A stretch of DNA of 32,605 nucleotides from an uncultured Lachnospiraceae bacterium (GTDB lineage: Bacteria; Bacillota; Clostridia; Lachnospirales; Lachnospiraceae). The position numbers and the translations under genes are program-made. Each line of letters opens with the position of its first letter. Positions within the stretch are counted from its first letter, which is position 1. Under the pieces are notes generated by a model that saw nothing but the letters and a program-made list of their open reading frames with translations, made no database searches and was not told the DNA's origin. The stretch spans positions 1 to 32,605 of the forward strand of contig CANQYH010000003.1 in assembly GCA_947628025.1 (NCBI GenBank). The letters run 5' to 3'. Below are positions 32,214 to 32,605 of this stretch, piece by piece.

Positions 32214-32519
32214 CTACGGCCGCGGAAGCTCGATCCTGCGGTTCTTTTCTTCTTTCGCCGTTTTATAAAGAATGATCTTTTTGCCGATCACCTGGACGAC
32301 CTGCGAATGGGTCCGCTCCGCCAAGGTCCCGGCCAGTTCTTTCGGATCGTCGAAGCAGTTTTTGAGAACGCTCAGTTTGATCAGTTCCCTGGCTTCCAGC
32401 GCGTCGGCCACTGAAGCGGTCAGTTCCGGCGTAAGACCCAGCTTGCCGATCTGGAAAATCGGCTCCACATTCATCGCCAGCCCCTTTAAATAGGCTCTCT
32501 GCTTGGATGTCAATGTCAT
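32214..32519 (-). CDS. yhbY: YhbY-family CRM-domain RNA-binding protein
   Basis: 101 residues forming one CRM domain: LTSKQRAYLKGLAMNVEPIFQIGK at the start, and then IKLSVLKNCFDDP and QVIGKKIILYK. YhbY associates with the pre-50S ribosomal subunit. GGGAGG precedes the ATG. It lies directly after obgE, another 50S assembly factor. The 127-bp gap to nadD is GC-rich and holds nothing I can name. Confidence 0.93.
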   Translation of the reverse strand: MTLTSKQRAYLKGLAMNVEPIFQIGKLGLTPELTASVADALEARELIKLSVLKNCFDDPKELAGTLAERTHSQVVQVIGKKIILYKTAKEEKNRRIELPRP

Positions 32520-32533
32520 GATTTCCTCCCGGT

Positions 32534-32605
32534 CTATTCCTTATAATAATCAAACTCATGCCCGTACATCCGGACCGTATCGCCCTCCTGGATGCCGGCC
32601 TGTTC
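32534..32605 (-). CDS. obgE: C-terminal end of GTPase ObgE (partial)
   Basis: A minus-strand frame enters from the right edge and ends with TAG at 32536-32534. Its 23 residues (AGIQEGDTVRMYGHEFDYYK at the core) match the OCT domain that ends many Firmicute Obg proteins. ObgE is a ribosome-associated GTPase; the position before yhbY-nadD-yqeK-rsfS supports the call. The GTPase domain is outside the window. Confidence 0.85.
   Translation of the reverse strand, partial: EQAGIQEGDTVRMYGHEFDYYKE

Noticed and set aside
1..32605. CRISPR arrays, rRNA or tRNA genes
   Set aside because: No regularly spaced repeats and no tRNA cloverleaf or rRNA segments were seen on reading the intergenic regions; a dedicated RNA search was not possible.

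Overview
The window reads as a stretch of chromosome from a high-GC member of the Clostridia, most likely a Lachnospiraceae-type Firmicute. The reasons are strong Shine-Dalgarno sites, TTGACA/TATAAT-type promoters, a Bacillus-type LexA/SOS module next to a LysM protein, a Gram-positive SepF gene beside a complete MinCDE system, and an overlong PBP2. The taxon is inferred from gene content and order; no similarity search was run. Most of the window is core chromosome. The accessory-looking parts are the left edge (1-450), a low-GC island at about 23.1-23.9 kb, and perhaps the XRE regulator and sigma/anti-sigma genes at 27.1-30.1 kb.

Left to right: a truncated DUF3592-like membrane protein and a broken RecG-like ATPase remnant (1-325). 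Then comes an sdpRI-like pair, an ArsR-family repressor with a 27-bp near-perfect palindromic operator and an SdpI-like membrane protein with an extra C-terminal domain, followed by a YhfC-type intramembrane protease and a terminator. Next are an MBL-fold hydrolase, miaA and a YnbB-type PLP enzyme. A promoter at 6.15 kb opens the cell-shape and division cluster: radC, mreC, mreD, PBP2 (mrdA), minC, minD, minE, rodA, a methylglyoxal-synthase homologue and a D,D-carboxypeptidase. A small P-loop protein, an HlyD-like membrane-fusion protein, yggS and sepF follow, and a strong terminator closes the region at 18.95 kb. Elongation (MreCD, PBP2, RodA) and division-site selection (MinCDE, SepF) genes are therefore physically interleaved; mreB is not in the window.

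Downstream are aroB, lspA and rluD, then a cytidylate-kinase-like gene with a TraX-family gene and a terminator. A gene-poor low-GC island holds one 77-residue membrane protein, a strong promoter and a 40-bp hairpin. It leads into a TtcA-like tRNA thiolase and a XerS-like tyrosine recombinase. A divergent SOS module (YneA-like LysM protein and lexA) shares an intergenic region with five LexA-type boxes. On the minus strand are an XRE regulator, an anti-sigma-like protein and its ECF sigma factor, then the end of obgE, yhbY, nadD, yqeK and rsfS.

The points most worth a second look are a MgsA homologue lacking several catalytic residues inside the shape operon, the hairpin and leader upstream of ttcA-xerS, the five-box SOS intergenic region, the SdpI fusion with its operator, and the conserved-looking but unassigned P-loop and HlyD-like genes upstream of yggS-sepF.
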